DNA of 22,265 nucleotides from an uncultured bacterium (GTDB taxonomy: Bacteria; Cyanobacteriota; Vampirovibrionia; Gastranaerophilales; Gastranaerophilaceae). The translations under genes and the position numbers were made by a program. Shown here piece by piece: positions 15,065 to 22,232 of this stretch. The DNA lies in NCBI GenBank assembly GCA_900551915.1, contig URXT01000030.1, positions 1 to 22,265 of the forward strand. Direction: 5' to 3'. Under the pieces are notes generated by a model that made no database searches, was not told where the DNA came from, and saw only the letters and a program-made list of their open reading frames with translations. The stretch's first letter is position 1. Every line of letters begins with the position of its first letter.

Positions 15065-16033
15065 TTAGCCGATTTCTTCTTCGATTTCCGGGTTTGGAGC
15101 AAGGTCTAAACCGAAATGGTGAAGTCTTTCGATTACTTCGTCAGAAGATTTCTTGCCGAAGTTTTTGATATTCAGCAAATCGTGTTCTGATTTCTTAAGC
15201 AATTCTGCCATTGAATTGATGCTTGCGCGTTTAAGGCAGTTGTATGCTCTTACAGAAAGTTCAAGTTCTTCAATTGTCATTGAAGGAACACTTGCATCAT
15301 CTTGTGAAGCTTCTTCTACGTTGATAGAAGGTGCAATCACCGGCTGGCCTGTGATTGCTGATATTTGCATAAAGTGGTCAATTAAGAGGTTTGAAGCTTG
15401 GCTTAAAGCTGTTGTTACTTCAATTGAACCGTTTGACCAGATTTCAAGAGTCAATTTATCGAAATCGATTGAATCGCCTACACGGGTGTTTTCAACGTTG
15501 TAGCTTACGCGTTTGATAGGCATAAATGTTGCGTCAATCGGCAATACATCGATTGATGCGCCTTTTGATTCTCTTGGAACATCGTTTGCGATGTAGCCTT
15601 TGCCGGTTTCAACGATTACGTCAGCGTGGAAGCTGCCGCCATCTGCTACTGTACAGATTAACCAGTCCGGGTTAACTACTTTAACGCCAGCCGGAAGCTG
15701 GATATCGCTTGCAAGAACTGCGCCCGGGCGGTCTATATCTATTCTTAAGTGTTGAGCTTCTTTAGAATCGGTTTTTACCACAAGTCCTTTAAGGTTCAAC
15801 ATTACGTCGATAACATCTTCTAATACACCCGGAATTGCAGTGTATTCGTGCGTAATCCCTTCAATTCTTGCGGAAGTAACTGCTGTTCCTTCCAGGCTTG
15901 AAAGCAATACACGTCTCAAAGAGTTTCCGATTGTTGTTCCGAAACCTTTTTCCAACGGTTCAATTACGAATTTTCCGTATTGTGAGCCGTCTGAACTTGT
16001 TGTGGTATTAACGCATTTGATTTTTAATTCCAT
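15065..16033 (-). CDS. rpoA: RNA polymerase alpha subunit
   Basis: This 322-residue subunit dimerises to nucleate RNA polymerase assembly. The N-terminal domain (about residues 1-230) contains FVIEPLEKGFGTTIGNSLRR and VLLSSLEGTAVTSARIEG, the dimer and beta-contact region. The C-terminal domain (about 250-310) holds LELSVRAYNCLKRASINSMA and LLNIKNFGKKSSDEVIERLH, which bind UP elements and activators. The length is normal. AGGAG lies 8 nt before the ATG. It sits in the standard rpsD-rpoA-rplQ order. Confidence 0.98.
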   Translation of the reverse strand: MELKIKCVNTTTSSDGSQYGKFVIEPLEKGFGTTIGNSLRRVLLSSLEGTAVTSARIEGITHEYTAIPGVLEDVIDVMLNLKGLVVKTDSKEAQHLRIDIDRPGAVLASDIQLPAGVKVVNPDWLICTVADGGSFHADVIVETGKGYIANDVPRESKGASIDVLPIDATFMPIKRVSYNVENTRVGDSIDFDKLTLEIWSNGSIEVTTALSQASNLLIDHFMQISAITGQPVIAPSINVEEASQDDASVPSMTIEELELSVRAYNCLKRASINSMAELLKKSEHDLLNIKNFGKKSSDEVIERLHHFGLDLAPNPEIEEEIG

Positions 16034-16130
16034 GTTTTAATCTCCTAGTTTAAAATTAACTATTGTGGATTTCTCCGTTTGAATTTGTTCTAAATTGCTG
16101 AGCTTTACGCTTGCTTTAAGCCTGCGTGTG

Positions 16131-16733
16131 CTACTTAGAATAGAATTCGATTACGAGGTGTTCTTTGATTTCCGGATCTAATTCTTCTCTTTCAGGTATT
16201 CTGTCGAATGTGATTTTCAAAGCTTCTTTGTCAATCGTCATCCAGGCAGGCGCACAAGCCATATCTATCATTTCAGTTACTGATTTTAAGAAAGCTGTGC
16301 TTTTTGATTTGATAGTGATTACATCGCCTGCTTTTACGAGGTAAGACGGAATATCAACTTTTTTGCCGTTTACAAGAACATGACCGTGGTTAACAATTTG
16401 TCTTGTCTGTTTGCGGGTGATACCCAAACCTGCTCTGAATAAAATGTTATCCAATCTTGATTCCAAAAGCTGTAATAAGATTGTACCAGTTACACCTTTT
16501 CTTCTTGCTGCTTCATTGTAGTATTTTGCGAATTGTTTTTCGCTTACCAAATATGTGAATCTGATTTTTTGTTTTTCAGCAAGGTGGATTGCGTATTCAG
16601 AAGGTTTTTTTCTTACTGCACCGTGCTGGCCTGATGCTGTTTGGCGCATTGACGATGTTAATTTTCTGTTTGATAAATCTTTAACTTTTTTATTTCTGAA
16701 TAATTTGTTTGATGGTCCTGTATATTTTGCCAT
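16131..16733 (-). CDS. rpsD: 30S ribosomal protein S4
   Basis: This 200-residue 16S-binding assembly protein is in many bacteria also the repressor of its operon. The N-terminus MAKYTGPSNKLFRNKKVKDL leads into SGQHGAVRKKPSEYAIHLAE. The S4 RNA-binding domain is LESRLDNILFRAGLGITRKQ followed by TRQIVNHGHVLVNGKKVDIP. No zinc-binding cysteines are present at the N-terminus, so it is the C-minus form. AAAAGGAG precedes the ATG. The start is 233 nt after rpsK, an unusually large gap. Confidence 0.98.
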   Translation of the reverse strand: MAKYTGPSNKLFRNKKVKDLSNRKLTSSMRQTASGQHGAVRKKPSEYAIHLAEKQKIRFTYLVSEKQFAKYYNEAARRKGVTGTILLQLLESRLDNILFRAGLGITRKQTRQIVNHGHVLVNGKKVDIPSYLVKAGDVITIKSKSTAFLKSVTEMIDMACAPAWMTIDKEALKITFDRIPEREELDPEIKEHLVIEFYSK

Positions 16734-16966
16734 TTGTATTTTCTCCTTTTGTTGTGCGGGGCGTCTATGGTTTGCGCTTTTGGCTTGAACGCAAGCCCCC
16801 GCGGTTCTATTTTTGTTTTTTTACTAATTAACTTCTTCCGCCTATCACATTAGAGATTTTTCATTCTGTTTGCTTTTGTTTCAATCCCAACGGCGGTATC
16901 GTTATCTTCTATTACTGCTCGTTTCACTTTAGAGCAACGATTTAGGACTCACTCCGGCTACGCAGA
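16734..16966 (-). other. Long rpsK-rpsD spacer with hairpins and a diverged repeat
   Basis: No gene is seen. Just after rpsK the minus strand reads GCCGGAGTGAGTCCTAAATC, close to the CCGGAGTGAGCGGCTAAATT core of the repeats in the two preceding spacers, so this is probably a diverged copy. Hairpins: ACGCAG/CTGCGT (16960-16979, spanning the rpsK stop), GCTC/GAGC near 16917-16935, and GGCTTG/CAAGCC near 16781-16796. There are no T-runs of terminator type. Confidence 0.5.
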
Positions 16967-17353
16967 TTAAACTCTGCGTTTTTTAGGTGGACGACATCCG
17001 TTGTGCGGAATAGGTGTTACGTCCTTAATCAAAGTGATTTCAAGTCCTGCAGCCTGAATTGCTCTGATAGCTGTTTCACGGCCTGAACCCGGTCCTTTGA
17101 TATGAACTTCTACTTTTTTCATACCTTGGTCAATTGACTTTTTGGCAACCAATTCTGCTGCAGATTGAGCTGCAAACGGGGTGCCTTTTCTTGCACCTTT
17201 AAAGCCTGTTGCACCTGCTGTTGCCCAAGCAATAGCATTACCTTGTGTATCTGTAGAAGTTACGATTGTGTTGTTGAATGTTGATTGAATGTGTACAACA
17301 CCCTGCAATACGTTTTTCTTTTCTTTTTTCTTTGTTTTTACTGGTCTTGCCAT
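16967..17353 (-). CDS. rpsK: 30S ribosomal protein S11
   Basis: This is a 128-residue platform protein contacting 16S rRNA near the E site. [40 protein letters not shown] and [20 protein letters not shown] are the conserved blocks, and the C-terminus [15 protein letters not shown] is characteristic. The length is normal. AAAGGATAA precedes the ATG. It is flanked by long spacers of 231 nt before and 233 nt after. Confidence 0.98.
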   Translation of the reverse strand: MARPVKTKKKEKKNVLQGVVHIQSTFNNTIVTSTDTQGNAIAWATAGATGFKGARKGTPFAAQSAAELVAKKSIDQGMKKVEVHIKGPGSGRETAIRAIQAAGLEITLIKDVTPIPHNGCRPPKKRRV

Positions 17354-17406
17354 TTCTATTATCCTTTATTTTTTGTAAGTTTTTTGTTCATTTTGGATTT
17401 GCTTAA

Positions 17407-17450
17407 GGTTTCTTTCGCTACTGCTTATTGTACCCTGCTGAAATCCGTTT
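17407..17450 (-). repeat. Partial third copy of the ribosomal-operon repeat
   Basis: The plus-strand text GGTTTCTTTCGCTACTGCTT, then ATTGTACCCTGCTGAAATCC, matches most positions of the right-hand arm of the full repeats (GGTTTCATTCGCTATCGCTC, then ATTACACCCTGCCGAAAATC). It shares the rpsM-rpsK spacer with a full copy and is followed by a run of ten or more T. Confidence 0.65.
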
Positions 17451-17467
17451 TTTTTTTTTGATTATTC

Positions 17468-17582
17468 GGCTCTCCAACTCCTTGCGTTCGCTTAAAATTC
17501 CTTTGGAATTTAGCCGCTCACTCCGGAGTTTTGCAAGTGACGGGTTTCATTCGCTATCGCTCATTACACCCTGCCGAAAATC
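17468..17582 (-). repeat. Interspersed structured repeat, copy B
   Basis: This 115-nt element aligns without gaps to 18063-18177 at about 103 of 115 positions. It begins 2 nt after the rpsM stop in the direction of transcription. It contains a perfect hairpin, AAATTCC (17495-17501) with GGAATTT (17505-17511), enclosed by AACTCC (17476-17481) with GGAGTT (17525-17530). No reading frame with a ribosome binding site lies inside. Confidence 0.85.
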
Positions 17583-17584
17583 TG

Positions 17585-17950
17585 TTATTTTTTCTTAGCT
17601 ACTGCACCATTTTTCTTTCCGCGGCGTGTTCTTGCATTTGTTTTTGTTCTCTGCCCGCGGCAAGGAAGTTTGCGTTTATGTCTCATACCTCTGTAAGAAC
17701 CGATTTCCTGAAGACGTTTAATATGCATTGTTACTTCACGTCTCAAGTCACCTTCAATGTGGTAGTTAGCCAGTTCGTTACGTAGGTTTTTGATATCTTC
17801 TTCAGTTAAGTCATCTGTTCTTAAATCCGGTGAAATTCCTGTTGCTGCAAGAATTTTTGCACTTCTTGTAGGTCCGATTCCGTAGATATAAGTCAATGCT
17901 ATAATCATTCGTTTGTTACGGGGTAAATCAACCCCTGCGAGTCTTGCCAT
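17585..17950 (-). CDS. rpsM: 30S ribosomal protein S13
   Basis: This 121-residue head protein contacts the P-site tRNA and L5. [20 protein letters not shown] and [20 protein letters not shown] form the helix-two-turn-helix N-terminal part. [20 protein letters not shown] and [14 protein letters not shown] are the conserved basic C-terminus. The length is normal. AAAAGGAG precedes the ATG. The repeat copies sit immediately before and after this gene. Confidence 0.98.
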   Translation of the reverse strand: MARLAGVDLPRNKRMIIALTYIYGIGPTRSAKILAATGISPDLRTDDLTEEDIKNLRNELANYHIEGDLRREVTMHIKRLQEIGSYRGMRHKRKLPCRGQRTKTNARTRRGKKNGAVAKKK

Positions 17951-18062
17951 TTTTAATTTTCTCCTTTTCTGTTGTTAGATTTTTTTGTGTATGAGGCTTA
18001 AATACTTCCTCACCAATTGCTGTTTTGACCCGCAATTTCGGTCTGTTTCTATTAGTTTCTTT

Positions 18063-18177
18063 GGCTGTCCCACTCCTTGCATTTGCTTCAAATTTCCCTG
18101 AAATTTAGCCGCTCACTCTGGAGCTTTGGAAGTGACGGGTTTCATTCGCTATCGCTCATTACACCCTGCCGAAAATC
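18063..18177 (-). repeat. Interspersed structured repeat, copy A
   Basis: This is the counterpart of 17468-17582, starting 2 nt after the rpmJ stop in transcription order. The hairpin AAATTTC (18090-18096) with GAAATTT (18100-18106) carries a paired C-G to T-A change relative to copy B, which keeps the stem perfect. This suggests the structure, in DNA or RNA, is maintained. Confidence 0.85.
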
Positions 18178-18179
18178 CA

Positions 18180-18293
18180 CTAACCTTGTCTTTGTTTGTG
18201 TTTAGGATTTTCGCAAATTACTGCGATGCGTCCTTTTCTTTTGATACATTTGCATTTATCGCAAATTTTTTTTACTGATGATCTTACTTTCAT
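18180..18293 (-). CDS. rpmJ: 50S ribosomal protein L36
   Basis: This 37-residue protein reads [20 protein letters not shown] followed by [17 protein letters not shown]. It carries the zinc-ribbon ligands Cys11, Cys14, Cys27 and His32 of the zinc-binding L36 form. It is too short for standard length cut-offs but is a certain gene, lying between infA (43-nt gap) and rpsM as in most bacteria. AAAGGAAAA lies before the ATG. Confidence 0.97.
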   Translation of the reverse strand: MKVRSSVKKICDKCKCIKRKGRIAVICENPKHKQRQG

Positions 18294-18336
18294 TTTTGTT
18301 TTTCCTTTATATTTATTTGTTCGTGAGATTTTTAAA

Positions 18337-18552
18337 TTATTTTAATCTGAAGGTAATCCGGCCTCTGGTTAAATCATAAGGTGTCATTTCGACTTTAACT
18401 CTGTCTCCGGGCAAGATTCTTATGAAGTTTTTTCTTATTTTCCCTGAGATATGTGCAAGGATTTCGTGGTCATTTTCGAGTTTTACACGAAACATTGCGT
18501 TCGGCATGGATTCTATAATCGTACCTTCAATTTCAATAACGTCTTTTGCCAT
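18337..18552 (-). CDS. infA: Translation initiation factor IF-1
   Basis: This is a 71-residue OB-fold factor that binds the A site of the 30S subunit during initiation. [40 protein letters not shown] and [20 protein letters not shown] cover nearly the whole conserved protein. The length is normal. AGAGGT precedes the ATG. It is the first gene of this transcription unit; map and adk, its usual upstream neighbours, are absent. Confidence 0.98.
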   Translation of the reverse strand: MAKDVIEIEGTIIESMPNAMFRVKLENDHEILAHISGKIRKNFIRILPGDRVKVEMTPYDLTRGRITFRLK

Positions 18553-18613
18553 ATTACCTCTTTTTTCGGCTTTTTTACATGTGCATAGATACCCTATTTA
18601 AGAGTATATTATT

Positions 18614-18641
18614 ATCATACTTGGAAAATATTTGATTGCAA
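18614..18641 (-). promoter_or_regulatory. Promoter of the infA-rpsI ribosomal operon
   Basis: On the minus strand, TTGCAA (18641-18636), a 16-nt spacer and TATGAT (18619-18614) precede infA by about 60 nt. This fits the operon starting afresh at infA after the prepilin terminator. Confidence 0.6.
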
Positions 18642-18733
18642 GCGATTTGGAGTATTTTTAAAGTCATAAATTAATAAAAATTAATGATTGTTTTTCTAAT
18701 TACGCCACGCAATTAATATCTGCTTGCATGTTT

Positions 18734-18768
18734 AAAAAACGCTAAAAATGTAACTTTTAGCGTTTTTT
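18734..18768. terminator. Terminator downstream of the prepilin gene
   Basis: A perfect 14-bp stem (AAAAAACGCTAAAA with TTTTAGCGTTTTTT) around a 7-nt loop has T-runs in either direction. It insulates the infA operon from the prepilin gene upstream of it. Confidence 0.92.
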
Positions 18769-18814
18769 GTAAATTTTTCTTAATAATTTTAATGTGTATA
18801 TTTTTAATTAAATA

Positions 18815-19831
18815 TTAATCTACACACATTGTTGAATCAGTTTTCAAAGTTTTAGAGCCAACGTCAAAGTCTCTGCCGTTTGCAAAATTAAATCTGTAAG
18901 CATTTACTTTTCCATAATATCCTGTACCTTCGTCACTTGTCCAATAGGTTCCGGAGGTGGGCAAACCCTCGGTTTGAGAGTTATACAGTGTTTTAAGGGT
19001 TGATTTGCTTGCAAGACTCATGCCTATGTCAGAACAAGCTTTTTGAGCTGCAGCCCAGCTATTCTGTGCATTTGCAAAGTTAGGGTCATATTTTTTATTT
19101 TCTTCAAGAGTAGTATCTAATGTGCCTGTGTTTCCAAGGTCTACTGCGCATATGTTTCCGACCTTGATACCCGTGCAAACATTTGATTTTGTAAATCTTG
19201 CGGTTTTAAAACTTCTAATATCTGTGACTACTGTGCTTTCAGAGTTTGGTTTTTTCCCTCCGTTGACATCCATAACAAAATCAATAGAAGCTGTGCTGTC
19301 AGATGAATATGCATATGAACGAGATTTGCCTTTACCGATTTGGATGTCTTTGGTGTATACGACTGGACTTGAAGTGCTTTCTGCAAACCCATTTGCAGGA
19401 TTATATGTTAAGATAATAGTGCTTCCGTCTGCTAAAACTAATCCCACGTTATTTGTTGTGTTTGAGGTAATTTGTAAATCAGCGCCAGTCTTATAGTCTG
19501 CAACGTTAACAATTTCACCATCAGCAGTGCGTACTTGTTTTGTAGGCCAGCAGGCGTCCAGGTTTGACGCATCACATCTTTGTACGATTTTAAGATGTTT
19601 TTGCAGTTCATCTACAAATTCATCAGTTGAGGCATATGAACCATTTAAAAGATCTAAAGCTCGCATTTTATCCATTGCCTGTGTTATTTTGAATGCTGTA
19701 GACCATTCCCTTTCTGCCCATTGACGCTGCCGAACGTTTTCCAAAATTGTCGGCAGTGTCATAGCTGCAACAATTCCAATTATACCTAGCGTAATAAGAA
19801 CTTCGGCCATAGTAAATGCTCTTGCTTTCAT
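18815..19831 (-). CDS. Type IV prepilin-like protein with lectin-like C-terminus
   Basis: This 338-residue protein begins MKARAFTMAEVLITLGIIGI, then VAAMTLPTI. This is a class III leader of four residues ending in Ala rather than Gly, followed by Phe, the Glu at +5 of mature prepilins and one hydrophobic helix; it is processed by prepilin peptidase and assembled into a pilus or pseudopilus. The rest is extracellular. The middle part is Thr/Ser-rich with cysteines (RCDASNLDACW). The C-terminal 75 residues read WAAAQKACSDIGMSLASKST, LKTLYNSQ, GTYWTSDEGTGYYGK and YRFNFANGRDF, resembling the C-type-lectin-like fold of DUF1566/FGE-type proteins, which suggests an adhesive tip. AAGGAG lies 6 nt before the ATG. 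It is divergent from an Xre regulator across a 40-bp palindrome. The lectin-like call is inference. Confidence 0.85.
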   Translation of the reverse strand: MKARAFTMAEVLITLGIIGIVAAMTLPTILENVRQRQWAEREWSTAFKITQAMDKMRALDLLNGSYASTDEFVDELQKHLKIVQRCDASNLDACWPTKQVRTADGEIVNVADYKTGADLQITSNTTNNVGLVLADGSTIILTYNPANGFAESTSSPVVYTKDIQIGKGKSRSYAYSSDSTASIDFVMDVNGGKKPNSESTVVTDIRSFKTARFTKSNVCTGIKVGNICAVDLGNTGTLDTTLEENKKYDPNFANAQNSWAAAQKACSDIGMSLASKSTLKTLYNSQTEGLPTSGTYWTSDEGTGYYGKVNAYRFNFANGRDFDVGSKTLKTDSTMCVD

Positions 19832-19850
19832 ACATGCTCCTTGTGAATAT

Positions 19851-19890
19851 TAATGTATTTATGAACATTATAATGTTCATAAATACATTA
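19851..19890. repeat. Perfect 40-bp palindrome between prepilin and xre genes
   Basis: TAATGTATTTATGAACATTA (19851-19870) is followed directly by its exact reverse complement (19871-19890), with no spacer. It lies between the divergent prepilin and Xre genes and overlaps the -10 box of the predicted prepilin promoter. It is most simply an operator for a dimeric or multimeric repressor, or a cruciform-forming site. Confidence 0.9.
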
Positions 19891-19915
19891 TTCAGCATTT
19901 TTAAATATTTGTCAA
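19887..19915 (-). promoter_or_regulatory. Prepilin gene promoter overlapping the palindrome
   Basis: On the minus strand, a consensus TTGACA (19915-19910), a 17-nt spacer and AATAAT (19892-19887) are present. The -10 box overlaps the palindrome edge, so a protein bound there would cover the transcription start. Confidence 0.65.
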
Positions 19916-19932
19916 TGCTATAGGATAAAAAT

Positions 19933-20151
19933 ATGAAAGATGACAGGCTTTTACAATTAGGCCAAAAAATCCGTTATGAACGAATGAAAAAGGGTTTTAG
20001 CCAAGAGGATTTAGAGGAAAAATCTTTAGTTTCAAGGCGTACGATTAGTGAAATCGAACGTGGAAATGCTGACATAAGATATACAAATTTATATCAGATT
20101 GCCGGAGCTTTAAATATGACGGTTTCTGAATTGTTGAATTTTAGCCTTTAG
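19933..20151 (+). CDS. Xre-family helix-turn-helix regulator
   Basis: This 72-residue protein consists of one Cro/CI-type HTH: LGQKIRYERMKKGFSQEDLE covers helices 1-2, EKSLVSRRTISEIERGNADI includes the recognition helix with the conserved S-R-R-T-I-S-x-I-E-R-G-N, and YQIAGALNMTVSELLNF finishes the five-helix bundle. No further domain is present. AGGA lies 8 nt before the ATG. It is divergent from the prepilin gene. The perfect palindrome in the shared upstream region is the obvious candidate binding site, so it may repress the prepilin gene and perhaps itself. Confidence 0.9.
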   Translation: MKDDRLLQLGQKIRYERMKKGFSQEDLEEKSLVSRRTISEIERGNADIRYTNLYQIAGALNMTVSELLNFSL

Positions 20152-20287
20152 TAATGTTAATTTTTGTTACGAAAATGTTTTTGCTTGAAATACTCAGGGA
20201 ATATCTTACTTTATATAAATATAAGATGTTCTTACTGCAGTGTTTTTGAAGTGTATAAGCACAAGCGGTTTTAACAAGGAGAGCATT

Positions 20288-20656
20288 ATGGCTGAAAAAG
20301 TAAATAGTATAGAAGAATTAGAGCAATTAAAGGCTGCCGCGGCATCTCAAGGCACAACGGTTCCAAACTATAGTGAATGGAGCCAGATTATGCAGGAGCT
20401 TAATGAGCTAGGCGTAGAAACAACCGGAACTTATGAGGGTGACAAAGCCAGGATGCAGGAAGTTCAGCAGGCTGTTGAGGATTATATTCGGGAAATGCAG
20501 ATTGAGCAGGCGGCACAAGAATCAAGAAAAGATGAACAAAAAGTTAAGGCTTTGCCTGAAACCGACAGCGAACAAACTGTCAAAGCTAATGTTGCTAATG
20601 CTACCAGTTCGCAATTAATAGCAGATTATATGAAGATTTATCATTTGCTGCCATAA
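20288..20656 (+). CDS. Small Glu/Gln-rich hypothetical protein
   Basis: This 122-residue acidic protein is not recognised. The start at 20288 is preferred over an upstream in-frame ATG at 20240 because AAGGAG (20276-20281) lies 6 nt before it. It has no signal peptide or membrane span. The central region (MQEVQQAVEDYIREMQIEQA) is likely helical, perhaps coiled coil, followed by a charged, probably flexible stretch and a short C-terminal helix ending ADYMKIYHLLP. An AT-rich inverted repeat (ATCTTA/TAAGAT, about 20203-20227) lies upstream. Its stop is only 5 nt from that of convergent lepB, and no terminator lies between them. Confidence 0.72.
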   Translation: MAEKVNSIEELEQLKAAAASQGTTVPNYSEWSQIMQELNELGVETTGTYEGDKARMQEVQQAVEDYIREMQIEQAAQESRKDEQKVKALPETDSEQTVKANVANATSSQLIADYMKIYHLLP

Positions 20657-20661
20657 TAATT

Positions 20662-21321
20662 TTAATCTTGTCTGATTGAGCGAAGTCTTTTAATTCTTTT
20701 CAACGGCCAGAAAACTGTTACTGCGCGGCCGATAAATCGTTCTTCAGGTAAAAGCCCCCAATATCTTCCATCCTGGGAGTTCCCGCGGTTGTCACCGAGC
20801 ATTAAGTAGTAGCCTTCAGGAATTTGAAATTCGCAGGTTACTGTTTCGGAGCATTGCGGGTAATCGTATGCGCTTTTTACATAAGGTTCATTAAGCGGCT
20901 TATCATTTATATAAACAGTGTATTTTCCTTGTTTGTCAGGTTTAATTTTTACATTTTCGCCGGGCAGCCCGATTACGCGTTTAATGTATGCAACATCTTT
21001 GCAGAAAAATCCTGTTAACCTTGAAAATACACGCCAGGGAGTATTTTTTAATCTTTCAAAAGGCGGATAAAAAACCATAATATCGCCTCGCTTTGGAGTC
21101 TTAAAAAATCTTGAATATCTTTCAACAACTATTCTGTCACCTTCCAATAGTGTTGGGTGCATTGATGCTGACGGAATCCAGCGGATTTCACCGACGAAAA
21201 AACGTATGACAATTACCATAACAAGGACGAAAACTATTGTTTCTATTATTTCTCTTACGACAGGGTTGATTGAATTATATTTTTCTTTAACGGTTTTGAA
21301 AAATTCTTTTATTTTATACAT
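20662..21321 (-). CDS. lepB: Signal peptidase I
   Basis: This 219-residue inner-membrane serine protease cuts signal peptides from exported proteins. One membrane helix (IIETIVFVLVMVIVIRFFVG, about residues 25-44) is followed by IPSASMHPTLLEGDRIVVER with catalytic Ser53. DVAYIKRVIGLPGENVKI contains the general base Lys114, and GDNRGNSQDGRYWG is the conserved C-terminal box. The layout fits the short S26A type common in cyanobacteria and Gram-positives. A 25-residue insertion (FERLKNTPWRVFSRLTGFFC) lies between the Ser and Lys regions. Its start overlaps the end of the isoprenyl synthase gene by 8 nt, so the two are co-transcribed and probably coupled. Confidence 0.96.
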   Translation of the reverse strand: MYKIKEFFKTVKEKYNSINPVVREIIETIVFVLVMVIVIRFFVGEIRWIPSASMHPTLLEGDRIVVERYSRFFKTPKRGDIMVFYPPFERLKNTPWRVFSRLTGFFCKDVAYIKRVIGLPGENVKIKPDKQGKYTVYINDKPLNEPYVKSAYDYPQCSETVTCEFQIPEGYYLMLGDNRGNSQDGRYWGLLPEERFIGRAVTVFWPLKRIKRLRSIRQD

Positions 21322-22192
21322 GGTTTAAAATCCCCAAAAGCTCTTTAAGTGCAAGCTTATATTTGTTGTCCTCAAGATTTGATAAAGCTTTTTCCGCTTC
21401 AACTACATAATTATTTAACAAAGTCTTTGTTTTTTCAATCCCCTCATCAAGGTTAGAGGTATTGCCGGCAAAGATTACCGGGGCATTGTAAATCCCTTCT
21501 GAAATATCATTTTGAGAGGGTTTGAGAGAATTTAAGGCTGTGAGATTTAAAATATCATCTCTGATTTGGAAGGCCATCCCAAATGCATGGCTGAAGTTTT
21601 CGGCTTCTGTAATAGCTGTTTTTCCAGAAAGCTGCATAGCACCGCAAACTGCTGTTTGAAATAGTTTTGCGGTTTTTTGTTCGGTTTTTTTCAGGTATTG
21701 CTCCAGGGTTGGAATTTTGAATTTGCTGAAATACTGGTTAACCTCTCCTATGCACATGTTAGCAAGCGTGTTGGCGCACATAGATATAGTTTCGGGGGAG
21801 TTTAGACTGTTAAGTTTTTCAAGAGCAATTGAGAGAAGATAATCGCCTGTTAAAATTGCCGTTTTGTTATTGAAAATTTTGTTTAATGTTTTGCTGCCCC
21901 GCCGTATATCTGATTCATCAACTACATCGTCGTGAATTAGTGAAGCGTTATGAATTATTTCAATGGCCGTTTGGAAGGCATATTGCCGCTTATCCGGCTC
22001 TATATTTGAGGCGCGCAGGTATAAAAAAGAAACCAGAGGTCTTATGCGTTTTGGTTTGTTTGTTAAGAAGGTTTTTAGTGTTTCATTAATTTCGGCTGCA
22101 AGGTTTATTGAAGATAGGAGTTCATCTTCAAGTTTCAGCAGGTCATTTTTTACCAGTTCAGATATTTTGTTATATTTTTTATTGAAGCTCAT
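21314..22192 (-). CDS. Trans-isoprenyl diphosphate synthase
   Basis: This 292-residue all-helical enzyme condenses isopentenyl diphosphate units onto an allylic diphosphate to make a linear isoprenoid chain. KPKRIRPLVSFLYLRAS binds isopentenyl diphosphate. The first Asp-rich motif is LIHDDVVDESDIRRG (DDxxD). The second is QIRDDILN, ending in Asn where DDxxD is usual, a variant I recall also from animal GGPP synthases. The C-terminal QNDISEG is the conserved catalytic-site closing segment. It could be IspA-like (C15) or a longer-chain IspB/GGPP type; residues before the first motif would set chain length and I cannot decide. No ribosome binding site precedes the ATG at 22192, so the start is less certain. 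It overlaps lepB. Confidence 0.9.
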   Translation of the reverse strand: MSFNKKYNKISELVKNDLLKLEDELLSSINLAAEINETLKTFLTNKPKRIRPLVSFLYLRASNIEPDKRQYAFQTAIEIIHNASLIHDDVVDESDIRRGSKTLNKIFNNKTAILTGDYLLSIALEKLNSLNSPETISMCANTLANMCIGEVNQYFSKFKIPTLEQYLKKTEQKTAKLFQTAVCGAMQLSGKTAITEAENFSHAFGMAFQIRDDILNLTALNSLKPSQNDISEGIYNAPVIFAGNTSNLDEGIEKTKTLLNNYVVEAEKALSNLEDNKYKLALKELLGILNHV

Positions 22193-22232
22193 AAATATAT
22201 AATATCATGATAAAAATAATAAAAGTTAGAAT

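Noticed and set aside
17450..17460. Run of T after a repeat copy as an intrinsic terminator
   Set aside because: On the transcribed (minus) strand this is an A-run with no preceding GC-rich hairpin, so it would not terminate the ribosomal operon.
19668..19898. 76-codon minus-strand frame across the palindrome
   Set aside because: It is out of frame with the well-supported prepilin start and overlaps its promoter.
20240..20287. Longer start for the 122-residue hypothetical protein
   Set aside because: The upstream ATG lacks a ribosome binding site, whereas AAGGAG precedes the ATG at 20288.
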